From Deltaproteobacteria bacterium (GTDB taxonomy: Bacteria; Myxococcota; SpSt-1050; JACRCP01): a DNA stretch of 39,672 nucleotides. Shown here in pieces: positions 22,635 through 31,328 of the stretch. Position numbers and translations under genes: made by a program. The stretch is from contig JACRCP010000197.1 of NCBI GenBank assembly GCA_016218965.1, positions 1 through 39,672 on the forward strand. Reading direction: 5' to 3'. How positions within the stretch are numbered: the stretch's first letter is position 1; every line of letters begins with the position of its first letter. The notes beneath the pieces are model-generated. The model saw only the letters and a program-made list of their open reading frames with translations, had not been told where the DNA came from and did not search any database.

Positions 22635-22871
22635 ATGGAACGCAAGAGGCTCAAGACGATCGTGTTCCTCGCCGCGATGGCGGCCATATTGGCCACGTTT
22701 GTCCTCCTGTCCATCTTCGACCAGCCGCCCAGGATGCCCGCCGACACGGATCACCCCCGTCATTCCATCGAGTCGTCATGCGTCCAATGCCATCATCCCG
22801 CCGGATCCAAACCGCTCAATCCCCACCACACCGAGCGGCGCTCGTGCCTCAAGTGCCACAAGGCCCCGTGA
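22635..22871 (+). CDS. Small membrane-anchored di-heme c-type protein
   Basis: 78 aa: a basic N-terminus, one membrane segment (about residues 8-27), then a short domain with two CxxCH heme-attachment motifs, C49VQCH53 and C71LKCH75, and extra His (H54, H64, H65) that could be distal ligands. GGAGAGG lies at 22617-22623, about 11 bases before the ATG. The topology places the hemes outside the inner membrane, as in small cytochrome subunits that feed a terminal reductase. No partner oxidoreductase is nearby, so its role is open. Confidence 0.75.
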   Translation: MERKRLKTIVFLAAMAAILATFVLLSIFDQPPRMPADTDHPRHSIESSCVQCHHPAGSKPLNPHHTERRSCLKCHKAP

Positions 22872-22888
22872 CGACCGCGCGGTCACGC

Positions 22889-22917
22889 TTGACACGCGCG
22901 CGGCGGGGCGACACAAT
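22889..22917 (+). promoter_or_regulatory. Sigma-70-like promoter of xseA, leaderless
   Basis: -35 TTGACA (22889-22894), 17-bp spacer, -10 CACAAT (22912-22917). The xseA start GTG (22924) begins 6 bases after the -10, so the predicted first transcribed base is the G or nearly so. No Shine-Dalgarno precedes it. The -35 lies past the end of the heme protein gene, in an otherwise GC-rich gap. Confidence 0.55.
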
Positions 22918-22923
22918 CGCGCC

Positions 22924-24273
22924 GTGCAAAGGGACCTCTTCACGGACACGGCGCGCCACATATTCACGGTAAGCGAACTCACGCGCGCCGTGCGCGGCGC
23001 CGTCGAGCGCGCCTTCCCTTCGGTATGGGTGTCAGGGGAGATCTCGAACTTCCGCGCCCCCACGGGCGGGCACATGTATTTCACACTCAAGGACGCCTCG
23101 TCGCAAATCCGGGTGGTGTTTTTCAAGGGCGCCAACCGCCACCTCAAGTTCACCCCGGCCGACGGCATGGAAGTGGTCGCCCAGGGCCGGCTCTCGGTGT
23201 ACGAACCGCGCGGCGACTACCAGTTGATTTGCGAAGGGATCGAGCCAAAGGGTATCGGGGCGCTGCAGGCGGCTTTCGAGGAACTCAAGTTGCGTCTCGA
23301 GTCGGAGGGCCTTTTTGACGCATCCCGGAAAAGGCCGCTCCCCGTTTTTCCGTCAGTCGTGGGACTCATCACCAGCCCGACCGGCGCCGCAATGAGCGAT
23401 TTTTTGAAGACCGCGGCCCGGCGGTTCTCGGGCGTCCACGTGCTCGTCCATCCCGCCCGCGTGCAGGGCGCCTCGGCTGCGGCCGAGGTCATCGCGGCGC
23501 TTGGCTGGTTCAACGATCACCGTGCCGCCGACGTCGTGGCCATCGTCCGCGGGGGCGGGTCGATCGAGGACCTCTGGCCTTTTGACGAAGAGGCGCTCTG
23601 CCGCGCGATTGCCGGATCCGGTATCCCCGTCGTGACCGGCATCGGACACGAAACCGATTTCACACTCGCCGACTTCGCCGCCGACGCGCGCGCCCTGACC
23701 CCAACCGACGCCGCCCGGCTTGCAGTCCCCGATGCCGGGAAACTTCGCGAAAAGATTTTGTCCCTTCGGGACGACGCGGAATCCGCGCTTTCGCGCACCC
23801 TGGGCGGCCTGCGCCTTGAGCTTGAGAGGCGGACGTCTTCACTCGACCGCTCGCGCAACATCGTCGACGAGGTACGGCAGGAGATCGAGGATCGGGCCGA
23901 GGCAATGTCCAGGTCGGCGCTCTCGATCATCCACCGGGACCGGGGCCACCTATCCGACGTCATGCGCAGGGCTTCCGAGAACCACCCGCGCCAGCGCGTA
24001 GCGCTCGCCCGAGCCCGGTTCTTGGACCTTTCCCGGCGGATGGACACCTCGACGCGTGTTGTGCTCCGCGACAGGCGCCGGCGGCTCTCCGACTCCGCCC
24101 GACTGCTTGAGGGGCTGAGTCCCCTTGCCGTCCTCGACCGGGGCTATAGCCTAGTCCACGACGCGTGCGGAAGGATCGTTTTGGACTCGGAAACCCTGCG
24201 GGCGGGGGACAACGTGTCACTCAGGTTTGCACGCGGCGGGGCGGACGCCACGATCACTTTGACGCGCAAATGA
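22924..24273 (+). CDS. xseA: Exonuclease VII large subunit
   Basis: Catalytic subunit of the single-strand DNA exonuclease (XseA with XseB). 449 aa, matching E. coli length. GTG 22924 gives the conserved N-terminus (HIFTVSELTRAVRGAVE; WVSGEISNFRAPTGGHMYFTLKD) at the expected distance. The OB-fold runs to about residue 115, then the catalytic region (GLITSPTGAAMSDFL; VARGGGSIEDLWPFDEE-like VRGGGSIEDLWPFDEEALCRAI; TGIGHETDFTLADFAADAR...TPTDAA) is intact. A long coiled coil follows and the LDRGYSLV end. Its partner xseB is about 4.4 kb away on the other strand, also with a leaderless promoter. Confidence 0.93.
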   Translation: MQRDLFTDTARHIFTVSELTRAVRGAVERAFPSVWVSGEISNFRAPTGGHMYFTLKDASSQIRVVFFKGANRHLKFTPADGMEVVAQGRLSVYEPRGDYQLICEGIEPKGIGALQAAFEELKLRLESEGLFDASRKRPLPVFPSVVGLITSPTGAAMSDFLKTAARRFSGVHVLVHPARVQGASAAAEVIAALGWFNDHRAADVVAIVRGGGSIEDLWPFDEEALCRAIAGSGIPVVTGIGHETDFTLADFAADARALTPTDAARLAVPDAGKLREKILSLRDDAESALSRTLGGLRLELERRTSSLDRSRNIVDEVRQEIEDRAEAMSRSALSIIHRDRGHLSDVMRRASENHPRQRVALARARFLDLSRRMDTSTRVVLRDRRRRLSDSARLLEGLSPLAVLDRGYSLVHDACGRIVLDSETLRAGDNVSLRFARGGADATITLTRK

Positions 24274-24279
24274 CGCAGA

Positions 24280-24296
24280 AGCCGGCCCGTCCGGCT
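24280..24296. terminator. Hairpin between convergent xseA and larA
   Basis: AGCCGG (24280-24285) pairs with CCGGCT (24291-24296) around CCCGT, between two convergent stop codons. No T tract, so only a weak bidirectional terminator is suggested. Confidence 0.3.
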
Positions 24297-25695
24297 ACCC
24301 CCCCGCCGCCACCGGGGTCACAAAGAGCTTGTTCCCGTTGTTGATCACCCGGAGCTTCCCGTCGCCGCGCGCGGCCCGCTCATCGACCCAAGCCTGTATC
24401 GACTCCGCTTTTCGAAATCCGGCCGACTCCAGGAGTCCCGCGTCGAGACCGCAAAAAAGGTGCATTCTGATCCGGTTCGCCTTGAGAAGCTTGAGCACCC
24501 GGTCGGTCTTCCAAAGATAGAGTTCGAAGGCTCGTTCGATCTCGCTCGCGCAGGCTTCCAGCGGCATGTCGCGAAAGCGCACGAGATTGTCCCAGAACAG
24601 CGCCTTCGATTTGCCGTCCGGCGCAAGGCCTCGAACCTCCGGCGGCAAATCCTCACGCCCGTTGCAAGGGGCCACGACAAGCGCCTCTCCCCCGTCCTCG
24701 ATGGCGCCCTTGAGCGCCATGTCAAAGCAATTCTGGACCCCGTACAACGCCTGCGAGGCCGGCGGGCCGCCGGGCGAGATGACGACATACCGGGTTCTCT
24801 CGACCTCGTACGCGCCGAGCTTGTCCGCGACCCCGGTCATCTCCTGCGTTACAAGATCCGGGTTCCCCGCGCGCACCCAGTATATGGTATCTTTCTCGCT
24901 CACCATGTCGAGCGCGAACGTGTCCACGGCACGCTCCACCAGACGCCCGTCCGGCGAGAGCCAGTGGCGTTCCGACAGCTTCCGGCCGTCCCGGGCGTCA
25001 ATGGCAAACGGGTTGAAACGCCGCGACTCGACCGCGTGCCACGGGCTCCTTCCGGCGAACGCGTTCTCGTGGTCTAGCGAGTTTTTGTGATTTTTCTCAA
25101 TGGTGCGCCGCGAAGAGAGCCCGGGAATGATCTGTTTGTCGACGGTGGAATAGCCAGCCATGTAGTGATGTTTCGACTCGTGGCCGTAAACGCGCAAGTC
25201 CGTGCCGAGCCATTCCTTGTTGACCAACACCTGGGTCCCGCCGGGCGTCTGCCCGATCCCTACGAATTCGGATCTGTCGCAGTCATGAAGCACCTGCTTC
25301 GCGGGAACCGAAAGACCTGCGAGGAGTTTTTCAACGTGCGGCTTGAGGTTGCGGGCGTACACGGCGGGGTCGTGCGAGCCGGTTGCCACAAAAACCCGCA
25401 GATCCGAAGGCCTCCCGGCCAATACTTCATTGACCAACGCCTCCGCGATCTCCTTCTGGAGGCCCGCGCGGAATTCGTCGGAGATCACGATGCCCACGCA
25501 GCGGCCCGCTGCCATCTCGCGGAGCTTGGGCCGCGCGAAGGGAATCGAAAGCGCTTCACTGATTTCTTCGGCGGCGGGTTTCGGCGAGGCGCCGGTCTTG
25601 CGCGTATCCAGCACCGGGCCGGCAAGAAATGCCCGCGGGACGTCAAACTCCACGAACTCTTTTCCATAGGCCAGCCGCACATGTTCCCTGTCCAT
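24295..25695 (-). CDS. LarA-family nickel-dependent 2-hydroxyacid racemase/epimerase
   Basis: 466 aa, start ATG 25695 with GGAGGT upstream. In Lactobacillus LarA the nickel-pincer enzyme uses His108, His174, Lys184 and His200. Here His108 (in GSHDP), His177 (HYMAGYS), Lys187 (VDKQIIPG) and His203 (KNH) lie at matching spacing (177 to 187 is 10 residues, 187 to 203 is 16, as in LarA). The protein is therefore likely a working enzyme of this broad family, which includes racemases and epimerases of lactate and other 2-hydroxyacids; the substrate is not clear. The cofactor genes larB, larC and larE are not in view. Lies downstream of tlyA with a separate promoter. Confidence 0.85.
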   Translation of the reverse strand: MDREHVRLAYGKEFVEFDVPRAFLAGPVLDTRKTGASPKPAAEEISEALSIPFARPKLREMAAGRCVGIVISDEFRAGLQKEIAEALVNEVLAGRPSDLRVFVATGSHDPAVYARNLKPHVEKLLAGLSVPAKQVLHDCDRSEFVGIGQTPGGTQVLVNKEWLGTDLRVYGHESKHHYMAGYSTVDKQIIPGLSSRRTIEKNHKNSLDHENAFAGRSPWHAVESRRFNPFAIDARDGRKLSERHWLSPDGRLVERAVDTFALDMVSEKDTIYWVRAGNPDLVTQEMTGVADKLGAYEVERTRYVVISPGGPPASQALYGVQNCFDMALKGAIEDGGEALVVAPCNGREDLPPEVRGLAPDGKSKALFWDNLVRFRDMPLEACASEIERAFELYLWKTDRVLKLLKANRIRMHLFCGLDAGLLESAGFRKAESIQAWVDERAARGDGKLRVINNGNKLFVTPVAAGG

Positions 25696-25724
25696 CGGGA
25701 CCTCCGTGAACAAAGCCGCTCGGG

Positions 25725-25752
25725 ATAATAGCACGATCCCGGCAATTGTCTA
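25725..25752 (-). promoter_or_regulatory. Probable promoter of the LarA-like gene
   Basis: Minus strand: -35 TAGACA (25747-25752), 16-bp spacer, -10 TATTAT (25725-25730). The -35 covers the tlyA stop codon. The predicted start near 25718 leaves a 22-base leader with the GGAGGT ribosome site. Confidence 0.5.
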
Positions 25753-26505
25753 ACTATTTCGGGGAGTTGTAAGGAAAAGGAGGGATTCGATGTTCCCGTC
25801 GGCGCCCGCGATGGGCGAGGCAATTTTTCCGCACACGGTCATTCGATGCTCCCGCGCCATCGCCTCGACGGCCGACACCGCCTCATCCCGGAGCGCCGGG
25901 TCGCGGACGATCCCGCCCTTGCCGACCTTGCCCCTGCCAACCTCAAACTGCGGCTTGACGAGCGCGACCACGTCGGCCGCCGGCGGAAGGCATTTGGCGA
26001 GCGGCGGGATTATCAGGCGAAGCGAGATAAAAGAAACGTCCACAACCGCGATATCGCAGGCGAACGGGAGATCCTCCGGAACGATCTTCCTGGCGTTGAA
26101 ACGGTCGCGCACGACGACGCGCGGGTCGGCCCGGAGTTTTTCGGCAAGCTGCCCGCGCCCCACGTCCACGCAAAACACCCTGTGCGCGCCGCGCGAAAGC
26201 AGGCAGTCGGTGAACCCGCCTGTCGAGGCGCCCACATCAATCGCCGAACGCCCCGTAACGTCGATTCCGAACGCGTCGAGAGCGGCCGCCAGTTTGACTC
26301 CGCCCCGGGACACGAACGGCCCCCGCACGCCGGTCAACCTGATTGCCGCGTCGCACTGGATCCGGGTCCCGGCCTTCTCGACCCTGGCGCCACCCACAAC
26401 CACCTGCCCGGCGATCAGGAGCGCCTGCGCCTCCGCGCGCGACCTCGCGAGTCCACGCCCGACGAGCAGCGCGTCAATCCGCTCTTTCTTTTTTGCGATG
26501 TTCAC
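25750..26505 (-). CDS. tlyA: TlyA-family rRNA methyltransferase / S4-domain protein
   Basis: 251 aa. An N-terminal S4 RNA-binding domain (ERIDALLVGRGLARSRAEAQALLIAGQVVV) is followed by an FtsJ-type Rossmann methyltransferase (SAIDVGASTGGFTDCLL is the SAM motif; VVDVSFISLRLIIPPL and ALVKPQFE follow). Mycobacterial TlyA methylates ribosomal 2'-OH groups; many homologues are annotated hemolysin. The GTG start (26505) overlaps the dxs stop, with GGAG a few bases upstream, so it is translationally coupled to dxs. dxs-tlyA pairs occur widely in deltaproteobacteria and others. Confidence 0.88.
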   Translation of the reverse strand: MNIAKKKERIDALLVGRGLARSRAEAQALLIAGQVVVGGARVEKAGTRIQCDAAIRLTGVRGPFVSRGGVKLAAALDAFGIDVTGRSAIDVGASTGGFTDCLLSRGAHRVFCVDVGRGQLAEKLRADPRVVVRDRFNARKIVPEDLPFACDIAVVDVSFISLRLIIPPLAKCLPPAADVVALVKPQFEVGRGKVGKGGIVRDPALRDEAVSAVEAMAREHRMTVCGKIASPIAGADGNIESLLFLTTPRNS

Positions 26506-28412
26506 CGTGCTCCGATGATCTTCAGGCCGGCGGCCTTCGGCTCCTCGAGAAGACGCCGCACGGCCTCTGCGATCCCCGTTTCGTCAAGGTCGAGCGAACG
26601 GAGGACCTCTGCGCGGTCACCGTGCGGAATGAACCTGTCGGGCAGGCCAAGCCGCCGGAAGCGCGGCGGCAGTGCGCCCCGCAAGGCGAGCGTCTCGAGG
26701 ACCGCTGTTCCGAACCCGCCGGCCAAGGCGTTTTCCTCAACGCAAAGAAGCGCCCGCACCCCCGTCACAGTGTCGAGGATCATCTCTTCATCGAGCGGTT
26801 TTGCGAACCGCGCGTCGACCACGGCCGCCGAAACCCCCTCGCGGCAAAGCGTCCTGGCCGCTGCGACCGCGGGCAACACCATCGTGCCGACAGCGATGAC
26901 CGCAACGTCGGCCCGCCCGTTCGGCCCGAATACCGCGGCGCCCCTTCCGCGCGGAAGGACGACAGGCGAGGATCCCGCCTCCGCATCGGGAACAACCGCC
27001 CGCGGGTACCGCACGAAGCACGGGCCTCCGTAATGCAGGGCGCTGTGAAGCATGTTTGCAAGGTCGCCCTCGTCCGCGGGGGCCATGATGGTCACGCCCG
27101 GGATGAGGCGGCAGAACGAGAGGTCGAACGCCCCGTGGTGAGTCGGGCCATCCGTCCCCACGATGCCCGCCCGGTCGAGCGCGAAGACGACGGGGAGGTT
27201 CTGCAACGCAACATCATGGATTATCTGGTCGTATCCCCGCTGGATGAACGTGGAGTAGATGGCGACAACCGGCATGACCCCCGTTGTGGCCAGCCCGGCC
27301 GCGAAAGTCACAGCGTGTTCTTCGGCGATCCCGACATCGTAGAAGCGCTCAGGGAAGCGTTTCTGGAACTCCGAAAGCCCTGTCCCTTCGGTCATTGCGG
27401 CGGTGATGGCCACGATCTCGGGCCTCCGCTCCGCCTCGGACACCAGCGACTCGCCGAACGCCTTGGTGAAAGTCCGCCCGCCGGCCGCGGACTTACCCGT
27501 GGCCACATCGAACGCGTTGACACCGTGGAAACGCGCCGGGTCTTCCTCGGCGAATACATAGCCCTTGCCCTTTTGGGTATGGACGTGGACAAGGACCGGC
27601 CCGTCGAGCTCACGGACGCCCCGCAGCACCTCGATGAGCTCACCCGTGTTGTGCCCGTCAATCGGGCCGACGTACTGGAAGTTCAAACCCTCGAACAGCA
27701 TGCCGGGCGTGAAGAGGGCTTTTGACGAATCGATCGCACGGCGGATCATCATTATCGCCTCGCCCCCGCCGCGCGGGAGGTTTTTTAGCCAGTCCTTCAC
27801 CTGGCGGCGGAAGCGGTTGAACGACTCAGTCGCGAACTTCCGTGAGAACCACGCCGAGAGTGCCCCCACGTTGGGGTTAATCGACATCTCGTTGTCGTTT
27901 AAGACTACGATCAGGTCCTTTTCGAGATGCCCCGCGCTGTTGAGGCCCTCAAAGGCCAGGCCGCCCGTGAGGCTGCCGTCGCCGATCACGGCGATGACCT
28001 TTCCCTGGCCTCCTGCAAGCCGGAGTCCCTCGGCAATACCGAGGGCCGCCGACACCGACGTCGAGGCGTGGCCCGTCCCGAAAGCGTCGTGCGGGCTCTC
28101 GCCGCGGCTGGTAAAGCCCGAGATCCCGCCGGTCTGCCGAATTGTCGCGAACCGCTCGCGCCTGCCGGTCAATATCTTGTGCGCGTAGGCTTGGTGCCCG
28201 ACGTCCCAGATGAGCCGGTCGGTAGGCGAATCGAAGACGTAGTGGAGGGCGATGGAAAGCTCGACGACCCCCAACGACGACGCAAGGTGCCCGCCGTTTT
28301 TCGAAATCACCTCAATGATCTCACGGCGAATCTCGCCGGCGAGCGCCGGGAGCTGCTCGATGGGGACTTTCTTGAGATCCCCGGGTCCGTCTATTGTCTC
28401 AAGCAGCGCCAA
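26502..28412 (-). CDS. dxs: 1-Deoxy-D-xylulose-5-phosphate synthase
   Basis: First enzyme of the MEP isoprenoid pathway: condenses pyruvate and glyceraldehyde-3-phosphate with thiamine diphosphate. 636 aa, full length. Visible parts: DVGHQAYAHKILTGR, the ThDP/Mg motif GDGSLTGGLAFEGLN...LNDNEMSI, VGPIDGHNT, DVGIAEEHAVTFAAGLA with the catalytic Glu, and DRAGIVGTDGPTHHGAFDL. The TTG start (28412) lies 6 bases after the xseB stop, so expression probably depends on coupling. It is between xseB and tlyA, a frequent arrangement. Confidence 0.96.
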   Translation of the reverse strand: MALLETIDGPGDLKKVPIEQLPALAGEIRREIIEVISKNGGHLASSLGVVELSIALHYVFDSPTDRLIWDVGHQAYAHKILTGRRERFATIRQTGGISGFTSRGESPHDAFGTGHASTSVSAALGIAEGLRLAGGQGKVIAVIGDGSLTGGLAFEGLNSAGHLEKDLIVVLNDNEMSINPNVGALSAWFSRKFATESFNRFRRQVKDWLKNLPRGGGEAIMMIRRAIDSSKALFTPGMLFEGLNFQYVGPIDGHNTGELIEVLRGVRELDGPVLVHVHTQKGKGYVFAEEDPARFHGVNAFDVATGKSAAGGRTFTKAFGESLVSEAERRPEIVAITAAMTEGTGLSEFQKRFPERFYDVGIAEEHAVTFAAGLATTGVMPVVAIYSTFIQRGYDQIIHDVALQNLPVVFALDRAGIVGTDGPTHHGAFDLSFCRLIPGVTIMAPADEGDLANMLHSALHYGGPCFVRYPRAVVPDAEAGSSPVVLPRGRGAAVFGPNGRADVAVIAVGTMVLPAVAAARTLCREGVSAAVVDARFAKPLDEEMILDTVTGVRALLCVEENALAGGFGTAVLETLALRGALPPRFRRLGLPDRFIPHGDRAEVLRSLDLDETGIAEAVRRLLEEPKAAGLKIIGAR

Positions 28413-28418
28413 ATCCGC

Positions 28419-28700
28419 TCACGCCCCGGACTCGTCGTCCGTATCCGCCACCGCCCCGCCCTCGTCGCCGAACGGCTCGGCCCGAAGATCCCCGCCCCTG
28501 CCCGAAAGAATCTCAATCCGCTTTTCAGCGGCGTCAAGCTGTGCAATCAGCGCACGGGAGATCTTCATGCCTTCCTCGTACGCCGAAAGCGCCTCCTCAA
28601 GCGGCAGGTCCCCGGCCTCGAGCTTTTCGGTAAGCTCCGTCAGCCGTGCAAGCTGCGCCTCGAAAGACAGACCCTTCTCTTTTGATTTCTTGCCGGCCAT
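28419..28700 (-). CDS. xseB: Exonuclease VII small subunit
   Basis: 93 aa. LSFEAQLARLTELTEKLEAGDLPLEEAL and AYEEGMKI are the conserved XseB core that binds the coiled coil of XseA. A 25-residue acidic C-terminus follows (about residues 68-93). The ATG (28700) has no Shine-Dalgarno: the preceding bases are CCCCGCCG, and the -10 of a promoter ends 8 bases upstream. It heads the minus-strand group xseB-dxs-tlyA. Confidence 0.9.
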   Translation of the reverse strand: MAGKKSKEKGLSFEAQLARLTELTEKLEAGDLPLEEALSAYEEGMKISRALIAQLDAAEKRIEILSGRGGDLRAEPFGDEGGAVADTDDESGA

Positions 28701-28708
28701 CGGCGGGG

Positions 28709-28737
28709 ATGTTACCAGATTGCCCGCGCGCTATCAA
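28709..28737 (-). promoter_or_regulatory. Sigma-70-like promoter of xseB-dxs-tlyA, leaderless
   Basis: Minus strand: -35 TTGATA (28732-28737), 17-bp spacer, -10 TAACAT (28709-28714). The ATG at 28700 begins 8 bases after the -10, so the transcript would start at, or one to two bases before, the start codon. Confidence 0.55.
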
Positions 28738-28830
28738 ACCGCCTGAGCACGCCCGCCCGAGCACGCCGCGTTCGACTTCCCGATCGCCGCCGGGAACCCC
28801 CGAAGGAAAGCATCCTACGAAAAGCCGGCC

Positions 28831-28859
28831 TTGACGCTGGTCTGCGCGTGTCCTAAAGA
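28831..28859 (+). promoter_or_regulatory. Sigma-70-like promoter of the pRiA4b-like gene
   Basis: -35 TTGACG (28831-28836), 17-bp spacer, -10 TAAAGA (28854-28859). The predicted start near 28866 leaves about 32 bases of leader with a GGAGG ribosome site. Together with the xseB promoter it forms a divergent pair. Confidence 0.55.
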
Positions 28860-28897
28860 CGATCCAGTGTGCCCCACCAGGCAAGGAGGACGCCGCC

Positions 28898-29494
28898 ATG
28901 CCCACCTATTTCGACTTCGTGGTCGCCATCCAAGAGATCAAGCCCCGAATCTGGCGGCGGTTCCTGCTCCCGAAGACCGCCACGTTCCACGACCTCCATA
29001 TGGCTATTCAGGACAGCTTCGGCTGGGAAAACTGCCACCTCTTCGAGTTCTCGGACGGAGGGTTCGAGGGCGATCAGATCGCGGGCTCGCCCCAGACGGA
29101 GCTTCCCTTGTTCGGGGAGGAAGTCCCTCCCGCGACGACGGTGAGGCTCTCGTCCTACTTCGCCGAAGGGAGGCGGATCTGCACGTACCTCTACGATTTC
29201 GGGGATTCGTGGTGCCACGAGGTTTGTCTCAGGGGGATGGTCGAGGACAAAGAGGCATTCAAGAGGCGGCTCCTTGATGGGGCACGTGCCTGTCCTCAAG
29301 AGGACTCCGGCGGAATCGGCGGGTACAGGAGATTCTCCAAGATCGTCAACACGGGGAAAGACCCCTACGGGGAGGACGTGGAGGAAGCGTTGGAATGGCT
29401 GGACGGCTGGGACCCCGAGACGTTCGATTTGGCGAAGGCCAAGGCGAAGTTCGACAAGAAGGGCGGGAAGGGTTCATCGAAGGCAAGACGATGA
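28898..29494 (+). CDS. Plasmid pRiA4b ORF-3-like protein
   Basis: 198 aa, start ATG 28898 with GGAGG upstream. IKPRIWRRFLLPKTATFHDLHMAIQDSFGWENCHLFEF is the opening of the pRiA4b ORF-3 family; YLYDFGDSWCHEV and the final LEWLDGWDPETFDL are also characteristic. Members are found on plasmids, near IS1096-type transposons and as lone chromosomal genes; the molecular role is not established. The Lys/Ser/Gly tail is unstructured. It has its own promoter and a separate transcription unit. Confidence 0.82.
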   Translation: MPTYFDFVVAIQEIKPRIWRRFLLPKTATFHDLHMAIQDSFGWENCHLFEFSDGGFEGDQIAGSPQTELPLFGEEVPPATTVRLSSYFAEGRRICTYLYDFGDSWCHEVCLRGMVEDKEAFKRRLLDGARACPQEDSGGIGGYRRFSKIVNTGKDPYGEDVEEALEWLDGWDPETFDLAKAKAKFDKKGGKGSSKARR

Positions 29495-29720
29495 CGTCCG
29501 CCTGTCGATTCCTCCGGCCTACGACACCATCTTCACGTCGCGCTCGACAACCTTCCAATGTCCGCCGACATGGCGAAGGTGGGTGGTAGAACGCCCACAT
29601 CCTGCGGCCAGCCGCGCGCGGGCGGAATCCGTCTGATCACGGCCGTGTTTGGGGCGGGAACCGGCTTTGCCCCGGGGCGCGCTGAAGCGTTTTTCCAGCG
29701 AATACCGCCTGATGCCTCTC

Positions 29721-29736
29721 TGGCACGGTTCGTGCA
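29721..29736 (+). promoter_or_regulatory. Sigma-54-like -24/-12 promoter
   Basis: TGGCACG (29721-29727), four bases, then GTGCA (29732-29736). The sigma-54 consensus is TGGCACG-N4-TTGCA; only one base of the -12 element differs. A start near 29748 leaves a leader of about 19 bases with GGAGGTG as the ribosome site of comM. The region 29495-29766 otherwise holds no clear gene or sigma-70 site. Confidence 0.5.
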
Positions 29737-29766
29737 ACCTCCCCGAGCCGTCTCTTTGGAGGTGCG

Positions 29767-31317
29767 ATGCTTTCACGGACCGTTTCGGGGACGCCGCTTG
29801 GGGTGGACGCCATCTTGGTGGAGGTCGAGGTCGACCTCAACACCGGGCTCCAGTACTTCAATACCGTGGGGCTCCCAGAGGGCGCGGTCAAGGAGAGCAA
29901 GGTCCGCGTGCAGAGCGCCATCAAAAACGCGGGCTACGAGATCCCGCCAAAACGCATCACCGTCAACCTTGCCCCCGCCGACATCAAAAAGGAGGGCGCG
30001 GCGTTCGACCTGCCAATCGCCATAGGCATCCTCGCCGCGGCGCAGACCATCCCGATCGACGCGCCTTCGAACTACGTGATACTTGGCGAACTCTCGCTCA
30101 CGGGCGAGATCAAACCCGTCCGCGGCGTTCTTCCAGTCGCCGTCGCGGTCAAAAAACACGGTTACAAGGGCCTCATTATCCCTCGGATCAATTCGGGCGA
30201 GGCCGCAGTGGTCAAAGGGCTCAATGTCCTCCCGGCCGACAGCCTGGGCGAGGTGATCAACTTCTTCAACGGAGCAGGGGAGATCACCCCCGCGGAAGCG
30301 CAGGACGCCACGGCAACGGGCGATACAGCCGAGTACGCAGACGATTTCGCCGACGTCAAGGGCCAGGAGCACGTAAAACGCGCGGTCGAGGTAGCTGCCG
30401 CCGGCGGCCACAACATCTTGATGGTTGGTCCCCCAGGGTCGGGCAAAACGATGCTCGCGCGGCGCATCCCGTCGCTTCTGCCGCCCATGAGCTTTGAAGA
30501 GGCGATCCAGACAACCAAGGTCTACTCGGTCGTCGGAATGCTAAAAAGCGGCGTCCCGCTCATCACGCGCCGGCCGTTCCGCGCGCCGCACCACACGATA
30601 TCCGACGTCGGACTGATAGGCGGCGGGTCCGTTCCGAAACCCGGCGAGGTCTCGCTTGCGCACAACGGGGTTCTGTTCCTCGACGAGCTGCCGGAATTCG
30701 ACAAGCACGTCATCGAGGTCCTGCGCCAGCCCATCGAAGACAAGGAAGTCACGATATCGCGCTCGCTCATGTCGCTCACGTACCCGGCCAACATCATGCT
30801 CGTCGCCGCGATGAACCCGTGCCCGTGCGGGTACGCCGGTGACCCCTGGCACCAGTGCACATGCACATGGCAGATGGTCCAGAAGTACCGCGCGCGGATC
30901 TCGGGGCCGCTTCTGGACCGAATAGACATCCACGTCGAGGTCCCGCCGATGCGCTACCAGGAACTCTGCCGCGGCCGCGACGGCGAATCGTCCGCCTCCA
31001 TTCGCGAGCGCGTGCACCGGGCGCGGAGCGTGCAGCTCGACTGCTTCAAGAAGAGCCGCGGGGTTTTTTGCAACGCGCAGATGTCCTCGCGGATGATCCG
31101 GCGGCACTGTGCCGTTGACGAGGCTTCGAGCGCCCTTCTCGAAAACGTCATCGACCGCCTCGGCATGAGCGCGCGCGCCCACGACCGGATTCTCAAGGTG
31201 GCGCGCACTATTGCGGACCTCGATCAATCGACCGAAATCCGCCCGGAGCATATTTCCGAGGCGATTCAGTACCGGACTCTCGACAGGGCGCGCCCGAATC
31301 CGTGCCAAAACCAGTAA
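29767..31317 (+). CDS. comM: YifB/ComM-type Mg-chelatase-like AAA+ ATPase
   Basis: 516 aa. ComM homologues are hexameric helicases that aid branch migration during natural transformation. N-terminal S5-like/Lon-protease-like domain (about residues 20-170: [29 protein letters not shown]). AAA+ core: Walker [28 protein letters not shown], Walker B VLFLDEL, sensor parts, then [11 protein letters not shown]. The C-terminal part has [15 protein letters not shown] and a helical lid. Start ATG 29767 has GGAGGTG. It is followed 11 bases later by recA, an arrangement that fits a shared role in DNA uptake or recombination. Confidence 0.9.
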   Translation: MLSRTVSGTPLGVDAILVEVEVDLNTGLQYFNTVGLPEGAVKESKVRVQSAIKNAGYEIPPKRITVNLAPADIKKEGAAFDLPIAIGILAAAQTIPIDAPSNYVILGELSLTGEIKPVRGVLPVAVAVKKHGYKGLIIPRINSGEAAVVKGLNVLPADSLGEVINFFNGAGEITPAEAQDATATGDTAEYADDFADVKGQEHVKRAVEVAAAGGHNILMVGPPGSGKTMLARRIPSLLPPMSFEEAIQTTKVYSVVGMLKSGVPLITRRPFRAPHHTISDVGLIGGGSVPKPGEVSLAHNGVLFLDELPEFDKHVIEVLRQPIEDKEVTISRSLMSLTYPANIMLVAAMNPCPCGYAGDPWHQCTCTWQMVQKYRARISGPLLDRIDIHVEVPPMRYQELCRGRDGESSASIRERVHRARSVQLDCFKKSRGVFCNAQMSSRMIRRHCAVDEASSALLENVIDRLGMSARAHDRILKVARTIADLDQSTEIRPEHISEAIQYRTLDRARPNPCQNQ

Positions 31318-31328
31318 AAGGAGACGAG

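Noticed and set aside
26343-27725. Plus-strand open frame opposite dxs
   Set aside because: Shadow of dxs and tlyA, which are unmistakable.
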